Origin: UBA5704 sp036380715
GTDB taxonomy: Bacteria > Acidobacteriota > Thermoanaerobaculia > Multivoradales > UBA5704
Length of the DNA stretch: 31,768 nucleotides
Reading direction: 5' to 3'
Assembly (NCBI GenBank): GCA_036380715.1
Contig: DASVEF010000354.1
Coordinates: forward strand, 1-31,768
Shown: piece by piece, positions 6,666 through 14,265 of the stretch
Numbering within the stretch: the stretch's first letter is position 1
How the letters are laid out: every line of letters begins with the position of its first letter
Program-made: the position numbers and the translations under genes
The notes under the pieces: generated by a model
What the model was told of the DNA's origin: nothing
What the model saw: the letters and a program-made list of their open reading frames with translations, nothing else
Databases searched by the model: none

Positions 6666-9230
6666 ATGTACACACTTTGCCGTGACCGGTTTTCACTGGC
6701 GGTCTGCCTCCTGATCCTGGCGTTTCTTGCAATCGGCGGTCCTGCGTCTGCCCAGAGTTGCCAGACTTTTTCGGGTCTGACGTACGGCACGTACGTGGAC
6801 GCCACGGACCAGCCCAAGGATCTCCAGCTCGAGCTGATGGTCCCCACCGGGGCCACCTCGCCCGTGCCGGTCGTGATCTGGGTGCACGGCGGCGGCTGGT
6901 CGACCGGGAGCCGGCTGCCGATCCCTTCCAAGGTCTCGGCCCTCTGCGCGCGGGGGTACGCGGTGGCGAGCATCGACTACCGACTGAGCAACGTGGCGCG
7001 CTGGCCGGCGCAGATCCAGGACTGCCGGGGGGCGGTCCGCTGGCTGCGCGCCCACGCCGCCGAATACAACCTCGATCCGGACCGCTTCGCGGCCTGGGGA
7101 GACTCGGCCGGAGGGCACCTGGCCACGATGCTGGGGACGGCCGGCGGGGTCGCCACCTCCACGGTCGGCAACGTGACGGTGGACCTGGAAGGTTCGACCG
7201 GGGGCAATCTGGCATATTCGAGCCGGGTTCAGGCGGTGGTCGACTGGTACGGCGCGATCGACTTCCTGCAGATGCGCTTCTTCCCCGCCGGCAGCCACGA
7301 CGGGGCGAGCTCGCCCGAGAGCCGGCTGATCGGCGGCCCCATCCAGGACAACCCGGAGAAGGTGGCGACCGCGAACCCGATCGGGTACGCCACGCCGGAC
7401 GATCCGCCCGTGCTCGCCATGCACGGCACGTCGGACACGGTCTACCACTTCCACCAGAGCCGGATCCTGGTGGACGCGCTCACGGCCCAGGGGGTGGACG
7501 CCAGGCTCCGCCTGATCGAGAACGCCGGGCACGGCGGCAGCTCCTGGTGGAACCCGGCCTCGATCAGCGACGCGGTCTACGCCTTCCTCGACGAGGTCCT
7601 CCTGAACGGGGGGAGCGCGTCCGCGAGCGCGCAGGCCGCCGAGACTACCCCGGCCGTCGCCGCGTCAGGGCTCCCCGTGGTCACCTTGCAGGCGACCGAC
7701 GCCCGGGCGCTGGAGGCGGGGACGGACTCCGGCCGGTTCCAGGTCTCGGTGGACGCCGCCCAGATCACCAACCTGACGGTGAGCTACACCGTCTCCGGGA
7801 CGGCCATCAACGGAGCCGACTACGCCGCGCTCTCCGGCTCGGTGACGATCCCCGCGGGACAGACCTCGGCGACGATCGACCTGACGCCGGTGAACGACGC
7901 CGAGCTGGAGACGGGCGAGATGGCCATCCTCACCCTGTCCGCGTCCTCTCTCTATGCAGTCGGCTCGCCGGCGACCGCGAGCGTGTCCATCGGCGACAAC
8001 GACCTCGATTCCACGAAGCCGATCGTCTCGGCCATCGCCGGCGACTTCGCGGCGGCCGAGCCCGGGCTGGGGAAGAACACCGGGACCTTCCATGTGACCC
8101 GTACGGGGAGCACCTCCGCGGCGCTGACCGTCGACATCACCCTCGCCGGCGACGCCGGGAACGGGGCCGACTACGCGGCCGTGCCTGCGACGGTGACGTT
8201 TCCTGTGGGGGCGAACCGGGTGCTCGTGACCGTCGACCCGCTGGACGACCTGGCGAACGAGGGGACGGAGACGGCGGCCCTCACGGTGGACGCGGACCCC
8301 GCCATCCTCCTCGGCCGGTTCGACGGCAACGCCGTGGCGGTCGCGGACGACGAGCCGCTGCTCGGGAACCTGGCCCTGTCCTCGGTCGCGGTCGCCCCGG
8401 CGGGCGTCACCGGCGGGCAGACCGCCACCGGGACCGTCCAGCTCAACGGCCCCGCGCCCGCAGGCGGCGTGAGCGTGTCCCTGGCGAGCGCCTCCCCCTC
8501 GACGGCGTCGGTCCCGGCGAGCGTGGCCGTCCCGGGCGGCACCTCCAGCGCCACTTTCACGATCACGACCCAGCCCGTGGCGTCGAGCACGCCGGTCCAG
8601 ATCTCGGCCACCTTCCGGCTGACCACCCGGACCACCACCTTCACCGTCAACGCGCCCGCCCTCTCCGGCCTGACCCTGACGCCGGCCTCCTTCACCGGCG
8701 GCTGCAAGTCCTCGACCGGCAAGGTCACCCTGATCGGCAAGGCGCCCGCGGGCGGAATCGTGGTACAGCTCGCCAATGCCAACCCGGTCGCCAGCGTGCC
8801 GGCGAGCGTCACCGTGCCCGCGGGAGCGACCAGCCAGACCTTCGCGATCACCGCGCCCGCGGTGACCAGCAACCAGGTGGGAGCGGTGACCGCCACCCTC
8901 GCCGGGATCAGCAAGAGCGGGACGCTGACCGTGAAGTCCGTCGGGCTGTTGTCGCTCTCCCTGAGCCCCAACCCGGTCGTGGGTCCCAACCCCGTCACCG
9001 GCACCGTGACCCTAGAGTGCGCCGCGGCCCCCGGCCCGGTCACCGTGTCGCTCTCCTCCAGCAAGACGACGGTCGCCTATCCCGGCACGCCGAGCCTCAC
9101 CATCGCCGCGGGGCAGACCACGGGGACCTTCTCCATCACCACCGCGGACGTCTCGGCCGTCAGCTCCGCCTCGATCAAGGCCACGGCGAACGGCGGGAGC
9201 AAGTCGGTGACGCTGACGGTGAATCCGTAA
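6666..9230 (+). CDS. Secreted alpha/beta-hydrolase (esterase) with two Calx-beta and three Ig-like domains
   Basis: The product is 854 residues long with a signal peptide (LAVCLLILAFLAIGGPASAQ). Residues of about 35-320 form a BD-FAE/HSL-like esterase domain with the oxyanion motif HGGGW (H at 74), the nucleophile elbow GDSAGGH (Ser147) and, later, MHGTSDTV (acid) and ENAGHGG (His). Two Calx-beta domains follow (about 336-447 and 452-563, with NGADYAALSGSVTIPAGQTS and NGADYAAVPATVTFPVGA as signature strands). Three Ig-like repeats of about 95 residues then run to the C-terminus (from about 565, 665 and 760). The modular tail suggests calcium-stabilised attachment to a surface or polysaccharide substrate. 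The frame is open upstream to 6495, but ATG 6666 has GGAG before it and opens the signal peptide. Substrate class is inferred from the family only. Confidence 0.9.
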   Translation: MYTLCRDRFSLAVCLLILAFLAIGGPASAQSCQTFSGLTYGTYVDATDQPKDLQLELMVPTGATSPVPVVIWVHGGGWSTGSRLPIPSKVSALCARGYAVASIDYRLSNVARWPAQIQDCRGAVRWLRAHAAEYNLDPDRFAAWGDSAGGHLATMLGTAGGVATSTVGNVTVDLEGSTGGNLAYSSRVQAVVDWYGAIDFLQMRFFPAGSHDGASSPESRLIGGPIQDNPEKVATANPIGYATPDDPPVLAMHGTSDTVYHFHQSRILVDALTAQGVDARLRLIENAGHGGSSWWNPASISDAVYAFLDEVLLNGGSASASAQAAETTPAVAASGLPVVTLQATDARALEAGTDSGRFQVSVDAAQITNLTVSYTVSGTAINGADYAALSGSVTIPAGQTSATIDLTPVNDAELETGEMAILTLSASSLYAVGSPATASVSIGDNDLDSTKPIVSAIAGDFAAAEPGLGKNTGTFHVTRTGSTSAALTVDITLAGDAGNGADYAAVPATVTFPVGANRVLVTVDPLDDLANEGTETAALTVDADPAILLGRFDGNAVAVADDEPLLGNLALSSVAVAPAGVTGGQTATGTVQLNGPAPAGGVSVSLASASPSTASVPASVAVPGGTSSATFTITTQPVASSTPVQISATFRLTTRTTTFTVNAPALSGLTLTPASFTGGCKSSTGKVTLIGKAPAGGIVVQLANANPVASVPASVTVPAGATSQTFAITAPAVTSNQVGAVTATLAGISKSGTLTVKSVGLLSLSLSPNPVVGPNPVTGTVTLECAAAPGPVTVSLSSSKTTVAYPGTPSLTIAAGQTTGTFSITTADVSAVSSASIKATANGGSKSVTLTVNP

Positions 9231-9231
9231 G

Positions 9232-9262
9232 CTTTGACACTTTCGTCGGGACGTCAAAGAAT
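9232..9262 (+). promoter_or_regulatory. Candidate promoter overlapped by a 7-bp inverted repeat upstream of the HicB/HicA-like pair
   Basis: TTGACA (9234-9239) is followed 17 bp later by AAGAAT (9257-9262), a fair sigma70-type pair. CTTTGAC (9232-9238) and GTCAAAG (9253-9259) form a perfect inverted repeat straddling it. This is what an autoregulatory operator of a toxin-antitoxin module would look like. A weak terminator of the upstream esterase gene is the alternative, but no U-tract follows. Confidence 0.35.
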
Positions 9263-9318
9263 ACGGGTATACGTAACGGGCGCGAAGTTGTATCCTGCCC
9301 GGAATGGGGATTCACCCT

Positions 9319-9336
9319 TTCACCGTTATCGGTGAA
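9319..9336 (+). promoter_or_regulatory. Hairpin/palindrome abutting the ribosome binding site of the HicB-like gene
   Basis: TTCACCG and CGGTGAA form a perfect 7-bp stem with a TTAT loop, and the ribosome site GAGGAGG begins within a few bases of it. It could be a second operator palindrome or an RNA structure that limits translation. Confidence 0.4.
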
Positions 9337-9350
9337 GAGGAGGTGCCACA

Positions 9351-9809
9351 ATGACCAACTACCCATTGCTTTTCGGATGCCGAGAGCTCGTGGAGGGGAA
9401 AGGCTTCTTCGCAAGAGTAGCCGTCTCCGGTCGCGCACTGTTGATGGACGAGAACGGCGAGTTCTGGGTGGAAGGCATAAACCCCGGGGGATTCTCGGCC
9501 AAGGGCGCAAACCCAGGGGAGGCTCTTGCGGAGTTCTGCTCGGCTTTCCGGGCTGTCCTCCTCGATATCGCATCCGGCGCGGGAAGCTTTCAGGAGCTCA
9601 AGGATGAGGTCCAGAAGTTCTTCGAGGAGACGAACGCTCCTGCGTTGCGCGACTGGGAAGAGGCCGTGCAGCGAGTAAAGAGCGGGCAGCTCGATGCCGA
9701 ATGGCTGAACAAAAGGCCGGCGGAAACGCGGCTGAGCATAGAAGTCGTCGAGGTCAGTCAGCCAGCGGTTACAAAGAACGAGATGGGTGAAGCGGCCTTG
9801 GCGGCGTGA
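9351..9809 (+). CDS. HicB-like putative antitoxin
   Basis: The product is 152 residues long. Its N-terminal half (residues of about 20-75) has the HicB partial RNase-H-like strand order: ARVAVSGRALLMDENGEFWV, then EGINPGGFSAKGANPGEALA and a helix EFCSAFRAVLLDIA. This matches the usual HicB layout of a beta hairpin, a G-x-F/S-x-G-x-T/N-P-x-E-A motif and a helix. The C-terminal half (about 76-152) is a charged helix pair and an Ala-rich tail with no recognised DNA-binding motif. A strong GAGGAGG ribosome site supports ATG 9351. It sits 8 bp before the HicA-like gene, and visible G+C is lower than in the flanking genes, which suggests transfer. HicB assignment is by pattern, not by search. Confidence 0.65.
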   Translation: MTNYPLLFGCRELVEGKGFFARVAVSGRALLMDENGEFWVEGINPGGFSAKGANPGEALAEFCSAFRAVLLDIASGAGSFQELKDEVQKFFEETNAPALRDWEEAVQRVKSGQLDAEWLNKRPAETRLSIEVVEVSQPAVTKNEMGEAALAA

Positions 9810-9817
9810 CCCTCTGA

Positions 9818-10069
9818 ATGCCCTCATCCGGCCAAGTCTCACTCAAGGAAATCTTAAACATGCTCGATGTATGCGCCCCCGGCGCAGTCATCGTTGCGAA
9901 GCCCCACCATCATTGGGTGATCTGGGGCGGTAGAACCTATCGTGGATTGCCGCGTGGAAAGCACGGCGCCCGGAAGAATCCGGAAATCGAAGTAGGCCAT
10001 GTCAAGAGGATGGCGCGCTTCTTCGAGATCCTGCCGTGCGCTCGACAGGAGATTCCAGCCTTAATCTGA
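9818..10069 (+). CDS. HicA-like putative toxin (small RNA-binding fold)
   Basis: The product is 83 residues long and looks like the HicA dsRBD-like fold. A helix LKEILNMLDV is followed by strands carrying KPHHHWVIWGGRTYRGLPRG, then KHGARKNPEIEVGHVKRMAR and a last helix. The HHHW stretch stands where HicA carries its catalytic His, and a second conserved-looking His follows in GKHG. HicA toxins cleave mRNA; that activity is inferred here. Order in the pair is antitoxin first, the reverse of the commonest hicAB layout. The ATG at 9818 has a poor ribosome site; ATG 9860 with AAGGA upstream is a real alternative and would remove 14 residues. Confidence 0.6.
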   Translation: MPSSGQVSLKEILNMLDVCAPGAVIVAKPHHHWVIWGGRTYRGLPRGKHGARKNPEIEVGHVKRMARFFEILPCARQEIPALI

Positions 10070-10134
10070 CCGGGCGCCCTGCGATCTGACAGCGAGCTTC
10101 GGCTGTCCCTCATCGGGGTAGTGGGGTAGCGGAG

Positions 10135-10398
10135 ACCATCCCTCGCTGGGCAGGCACCATCCCTCACTGGGCGGAGGCCGTCCCTCGGAGGGCAGCCGCT
10201 GCCCTCGAAGGGCGGGCGCTGCCCCTTGGAGGGCGAGCGCTGCCCTCGAAGGGCGAAGGCTGCCCCTTGGAGGGCGGGGGTTGCCCTTGAAGGGCAGAGG
10301 TTGCCCTTTGGAGGGCGGGCGCCGCCCTTGAAGGGCAGAGGTTGCCCTTTGGAGGGCGGACGCTGCCCTCGAAGGGCGGCGGCTGCCCTGCGAGGAGA
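10135..10398. repeat. Tandem array of 13 hairpin-forming 20/21-bp units
   Basis: The 412-bp gap between the HicA-like gene and the CRTAC1 operon holds this array and otherwise little besides a possible TATACT -10 box (10455-10460). Units of 20 or 21 bp follow without spacers. The central units (10195-10378) strictly alternate two classes: a 20-bp unit with core GCCCTYGAAGGGC (3-nt loop) and a 21-bp unit with core GCCCYTTGGAGGGC (4-nt loop). The first three and last units are degenerate. Because unit length alternates, no reading frame stays in phase over single units, so it is not a coding repeat. It could act as a transcription barrier, a protein-binding array or a structured RNA. Confidence 0.85.
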
Positions 10399-10481
10399 GA
10401 GCGCTCGCTGGGCAAGATCCGCCGGTCATCTAGGGGATTCCGGACCCCCCCGCGTATACTCACGCGTCGAGGAAGCCTCTT

Positions 10482-12440
10482 ATGACGCACCGCATGCTCA
10501 TCCGTTTTTCCTGCATCCTGTCGCTCGCCCTCGGGACGGCCGCGGCCTCCGCGCAGCACGATCACGCGACTCCACCCCAGGGCGCCCCCTCCGCCGGAGC
10601 GGACAAGTCGGTCATCCACGTGCCGCCGGTCGACATCGGCGCGCAGACCCTGGAGGCGCGCGAGCGGGCGCAGCGGGCGACCCTGGACAAGTTCAAGGTC
10701 CCCATCGACTTCCGGTTCGCCGACCGCGTCCAGGAGAGCGGGATCACCTTCGCCCACCAGATCGTGGACGACGCCGGCAAGACCTACAAGGCGGCCCACT
10801 ACGACCACGGCAACGGCGTGGCCGCGGCCGACGTGGACGGCGACGGGCTCGTCGACCTCTACTTCACCAGCCAGATGGGCACCAACGAGCTGTGGAAGAA
10901 CGCCGGGGGCGGCAAGTTCCGCAACGTCACCGCCGAGGCGGGCGTGGGCCTGTCCGGCCGGGTCTCGGTCTCCGCCTCCTTCGCCGACATCGACAACGAC
11001 GGCGACCAGGACCTCTACGTGACCACGGTCCGCATGGGCAACGCCCTGTTCGAGAACGACGGCAAGGGTCGCTTCAAGGACATCTCCAAGGCGGCCGGCG
11101 TCGACTACGTGGGCCACTCCTCCGGGGCGGTGTTCCTCGACTACGACCGCGACGGGCTGCTCGACCTGTTCGTGGTCAACGTGGGCAAGTACACGACCGA
11201 GGCCAAGGGGCGGGGCGGCTACTACCTCGCCTACGAGGACGCCTTCTCCGGCCATCTCCACCCGGACCGCACCGAGCGGAGCGTCCTCTATCGCAATGTT
11301 GGAAGCGGGGGCAAGAACCGCTTCGAGGACGTCTCCGCGAAGACCGGGCTCCTCGACGGCGGGTGGAGCGGCGACGCCACCCTGACCGACTTCAACGGCG
11401 ACGGCTACCCCGACCTGTACGTTCTCAACATGCAGGGGGACGACCACTACTGGGAGAACCAGGGGGGTGCGAAGTTCGTGGACCGGACGGCCGAAATGTT
11501 CCCCAAGACCTCCTGGGGAGCCATGGGCGTCAAGGCCTTCGACTACGACAACGACGGCGACCTCGACCTGTTCGTGACCGACATGCACTCGGACATGGTC
11601 AAGGACATCCCGCCGCGGGACGAGAAGATCAAGTTCCTCTACAAGGGGGCGGAGAAGTTCTTCGCCGCCCCGGAGAACAACATCTTCGGCAACGCCTTCT
11701 ACAAGAACCAGGGGAACGGCACGTTCAAGGAGGCCTCCGACGAGGTCTGGCTGGAGAACTACTGGCCCTGGGGCGTGAGCGTGGGCGACCTCAACGCCGA
11801 CGGCTGGCAGGACATCCTGATCACCTCCAGCATGAACTTCCCCTACCGCTACGGCGTCAACTCGCTGATGATCAACAACCAGGGGCAGGGATTCCTCGAC
11901 GCCGAGCTCCTGCTGGGGATCGAGCCGCGCCGCGGCGGGCAGACCCGCAAGCCGTGGTTCACCCTCGACTGCTCGGCGGAGGACAAGGCCCATCCGCTCT
12001 GCAAGGACCGCACGGGCCGCTTCACCGTCACCGGCACCCTCGGCAGCCGCTCCTCGGCGATCTTCGACTTCGAGGGGGACGGCGACCTGGACATCGTGAC
12101 CCAGGAGCTCAACGCCGAGCCCCAGGTCTTCGTGAGCGACCTGGCGCAGAAGCGGAAGGTCAACTTCCTGCAGGTCCGCCTGACCGGCAAGGAGTCCAAC
12201 CGCAACGGCCTCGGCGCCACGGTGCGGGTGCAGGCCGGGGGGAAGACCTACACGCAGCTCCACGACGGCGCCTCGGGCTACCTGTCGCACAGCATCCTGC
12301 CGCTCTACTTCGGGCTCGGGGACGCCGCGCGGGCCGACCGCGTCGAGGTGCTCTGGCCGTCCGGCCGCAAGCAGACGATCGCCGGCCCCATCGAAGCCGG
12401 CCGCACCCTCGACATCACGGAAGAGACGGCCCCGAGATAG
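10482..12440 (+). CDS. CRTAC1 family secreted seven-bladed propeller protein with ASPIC/UnbV domain
   Basis: The product is 652 residues long with a signal peptide (CILSLALGTAAASAQ) and a His/Pro/Ala linker. A beta-propeller of FG-GAP/VCBS repeats follows, with seven acidic loops: DVDGDGLVDLYF, DIDNDGDQDLYV, DYDRDGLLDLFV, DFNGDGYPDLYV, DYDNDGDLDLFV, DLNADGWQDILI and DFEGDGDLDIVT. The C-terminus is an ASPIC/UnbV domain (NFLQVRLTGKESNRNGLGAT to VEVLWPSGRKQTI). Calcium binding in an extracytoplasmic propeller is expected from the family; its ligand is unknown. GAGGAA precedes ATG 10482. It is the first gene of a four-gene operon with an 8-bp gap to the next gene. Confidence 0.93.
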   Translation: MTHRMLIRFSCILSLALGTAAASAQHDHATPPQGAPSAGADKSVIHVPPVDIGAQTLEARERAQRATLDKFKVPIDFRFADRVQESGITFAHQIVDDAGKTYKAAHYDHGNGVAAADVDGDGLVDLYFTSQMGTNELWKNAGGGKFRNVTAEAGVGLSGRVSVSASFADIDNDGDQDLYVTTVRMGNALFENDGKGRFKDISKAAGVDYVGHSSGAVFLDYDRDGLLDLFVVNVGKYTTEAKGRGGYYLAYEDAFSGHLHPDRTERSVLYRNVGSGGKNRFEDVSAKTGLLDGGWSGDATLTDFNGDGYPDLYVLNMQGDDHYWENQGGAKFVDRTAEMFPKTSWGAMGVKAFDYDNDGDLDLFVTDMHSDMVKDIPPRDEKIKFLYKGAEKFFAAPENNIFGNAFYKNQGNGTFKEASDEVWLENYWPWGVSVGDLNADGWQDILITSSMNFPYRYGVNSLMINNQGQGFLDAELLLGIEPRRGGQTRKPWFTLDCSAEDKAHPLCKDRTGRFTVTGTLGSRSSAIFDFEGDGDLDIVTQELNAEPQVFVSDLAQKRKVNFLQVRLTGKESNRNGLGATVRVQAGGKTYTQLHDGASGYLSHSILPLYFGLGDAARADRVEVLWPSGRKQTIAGPIEAGRTLDITEETAPR

Positions 12441-12448
12441 AGACCAGC

Positions 12449-14095
12449 ATGCGCAAGCTGTTCGGTGCGCTTCCGCTCCTCTCCCTCCTCATCCTCCTCC
12501 CGGCAGCCGCCGCGGAGGAGGTCTTCGTCGACCGGGCCAAGGAGCTCGGAGTGGATTTCGTCCACGCCAACGGCGAGACCGGCGGGCTCTACATGCCCGA
12601 GATCATGGGGTCCGGCGTCGCGGTCTTCGACTACGACAACGACGGCGACCTGGACCTGTTCTTCGTCCAGGGCGGTCCCTTCGGTCCGAAAGCCGTGCGG
12701 CCCGGAACCGCCAATCACCGCCTCTACCGCAACGACATGCCGCGCTTCACCGACGTGACCGCGGAGAGCGGCATCCGCCTGGGCGACTATGGAATGGGCG
12801 TGGCGGCCGGCGACTTCGACAACGACGGCTGGATCGACCTCTACGTCACGGCCCTGGGCGGGAACCAGCTCTGGCGGAACAACAACGGGCGCACCTTCTC
12901 CGACGTCACGAGCAAGGCAGGGGCGAACGATCCGCGCTGGAGCGTGCCCGCGGCCTTCGTGGACTACGACCGCGACGGCTGGCTGGACCTCTACGTGGGC
13001 AACTACCTGAAGTTCTCATTCGAGACCCACAAACCCTGCCGCACTCCGGCCGGCGCTCCCGACTACTGCGGCCCGGTGCCGGCCGACGCCGTGCCCGACA
13101 AGCTGCTGCGCAACAAGAAGGACGGCACCTTCGAGGACGTGACCGCGAAGGCGGGGATCGCCGCGGCCGACGGTCCCGCTCTCGGAGTGAGCACGGCGGA
13201 CTTCAACGGCGACGGCTGGATCGACATCTACGTGGCCAACGACGAGACCCCCAACCAGCTCTGGCTCAACCAGCGCAACGGCGCCTTCAAGGACGACGCC
13301 CTGCTCGCCGGCGCCGCCGTGAGCGGCGAGGGCCGGCCGCAGGCCAGCATGGGAGTGGACGCCGGGGATTACGACGGCGATGGCGACGACGATCTGGTGA
13401 TGGACAACCTGACGGGCGAGGGGAACACCCTCTACCGTAACGACGGCGCCGGCCTCTTCGAGGACGTCTCGCTGGCGAGCGGCGTCCAGACCCCCTCCTG
13501 GAAGCTCACCGGGTTCGGCGCCGCCTGGCTCGACTACGACAACGACTCGCGGCTCGACCTGCTGACGGTCAACGGCAAGGTGAAGCTGCCCCTCCCTCTG
13601 GCGCAGGAGAAGCAGCTCTTCCGCAATATCGGAGGCACCGGCAACGTCCGCTTCGAGGAGATCGGCAAGCGGGCCGGGGCGGTCTTCGCCATCCCCGAGG
13701 TCGGCCGCGGCGCCGCCTTCGGAGACCTCGACAACGACGGCGATACGGACGTGGTGGTGAGCAACAACAACGGCCCGGCCCGCGTGCTGATCAACCAGGT
13801 CGGCAGCCGTCAGCCCTGGGTGGGGCTGCGCCTGGTCACCGGCCAGCCGGGGCGCGACGCCCTCGGCGCCCGGGTGGAGCTGCGGCGCCCGGGGAGGCCC
13901 TCGCTCTGGAGGCGGGCGCGCGCGGACGGCAGCTACGCCTCGGCCAACGATCCCCGGGTTCTCTTCGGGCTGGGAGATTCGCCGAAGATCGACAAGGTGG
14001 TGGTCCGCTGGCCCAGCGGCCGGATCGAGGAATTCAAAGAGGTCCCGCTGGGGACCTATACGACGCTCCGCGAAGGGAGCGGGACCGCGCCTTGA
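12449..14095 (+). CDS. CRTAC1 family secreted propeller protein with ASPIC/UnbV domain (second paralogue)
   Basis: The product is 548 residues long with a signal peptide (LFGALPLLSLLILLPAAAAE). It has the same architecture as the preceding gene: seven acidic loops (DYDNDGDLDLFF, DFDNDGWIDLYV, DYDRDGWLDLYV, DFNGDGWIDIYV, DYDGDGDDDLVM, DYDNDSRLDLLT, DLDNDGDTDVVV) and a terminal ASPIC/UnbV domain (WVGLRLVTGQPGRDALGAR to VVVRWPSGRIEEF). It starts 8 bp after the upstream stop, which supports cotranscription. A CRTPAGAPDYCGP pair of cysteines between loops 3 and 4 is typical of the family. The two paralogues may form a heteromeric pair, which is inference. Confidence 0.92.
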   Translation: MRKLFGALPLLSLLILLPAAAAEEVFVDRAKELGVDFVHANGETGGLYMPEIMGSGVAVFDYDNDGDLDLFFVQGGPFGPKAVRPGTANHRLYRNDMPRFTDVTAESGIRLGDYGMGVAAGDFDNDGWIDLYVTALGGNQLWRNNNGRTFSDVTSKAGANDPRWSVPAAFVDYDRDGWLDLYVGNYLKFSFETHKPCRTPAGAPDYCGPVPADAVPDKLLRNKKDGTFEDVTAKAGIAAADGPALGVSTADFNGDGWIDIYVANDETPNQLWLNQRNGAFKDDALLAGAAVSGEGRPQASMGVDAGDYDGDGDDDLVMDNLTGEGNTLYRNDGAGLFEDVSLASGVQTPSWKLTGFGAAWLDYDNDSRLDLLTVNGKVKLPLPLAQEKQLFRNIGGTGNVRFEEIGKRAGAVFAIPEVGRGAAFGDLDNDGDTDVVVSNNNGPARVLINQVGSRQPWVGLRLVTGQPGRDALGARVELRRPGRPSLWRRARADGSYASANDPRVLFGLGDSPKIDKVVVRWPSGRIEEFKEVPLGTYTTLREGSGTAP

Positions 14096-14103
14096 AAACG
14101 TAT

Positions 14104-14265
14104 TTCAGGAGTCCTCGTACGGTGGCCGCGCGGGCCCTCACCTCCCCGGCCTACGGCCGGCCCATTCCCGTCACCGGGAGAGGGGCGCCCCCACGCTCCC
14201 TCTTCTCTGGCGTTTTTTCCCCCTCTCCCGGCGACGGGAGAGGGGGCCAGGGGGTGAGGGCTCTC
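14104..14265 (+). repeat. Copy A of a long palindromic repeat (MITE-like), inserted at the start of the TPR gene
   Basis: This stretch matches 31524-31673 along its whole length in the same order. Both begin with TCAGRAGTCCTCGT, continue with CGGGCCCTCACC, GTCACCGGG and GAGGGGCGCCCCC, and end with GGGGGTGAGGGCTCTC. Inner arms CCCTCTCCCGGCGACGGGAG form a hairpin. Unlike the right-hand copy it lacks recognisable terminal GGTGTCTC repeats, so it looks truncated. Confidence 0.8.

Noticed and set aside
10135..10398. A CRISPR array
   Set aside because: Units are 20/21 bp with no unique spacers between them, and there are no cas genes in the window.
10164..12290. A 700-codon open frame antisense to the first CRTAC1 gene
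   Set aside because: It is an antisense shadow of a G/C-rich coding region. Its translation is rich in Gly/Val/Arg/Leu without domain motifs, and the plus strand has a signal peptide, seven calcium loops and an ASPIC domain.
14092..14253. A 54-residue N-terminal extension of the TPR protein from TTG 14092
   Set aside because: The extension is read entirely from a dispersed repeat and would bury the signal peptide. The GTG at 14254 gives a normal exported protein.
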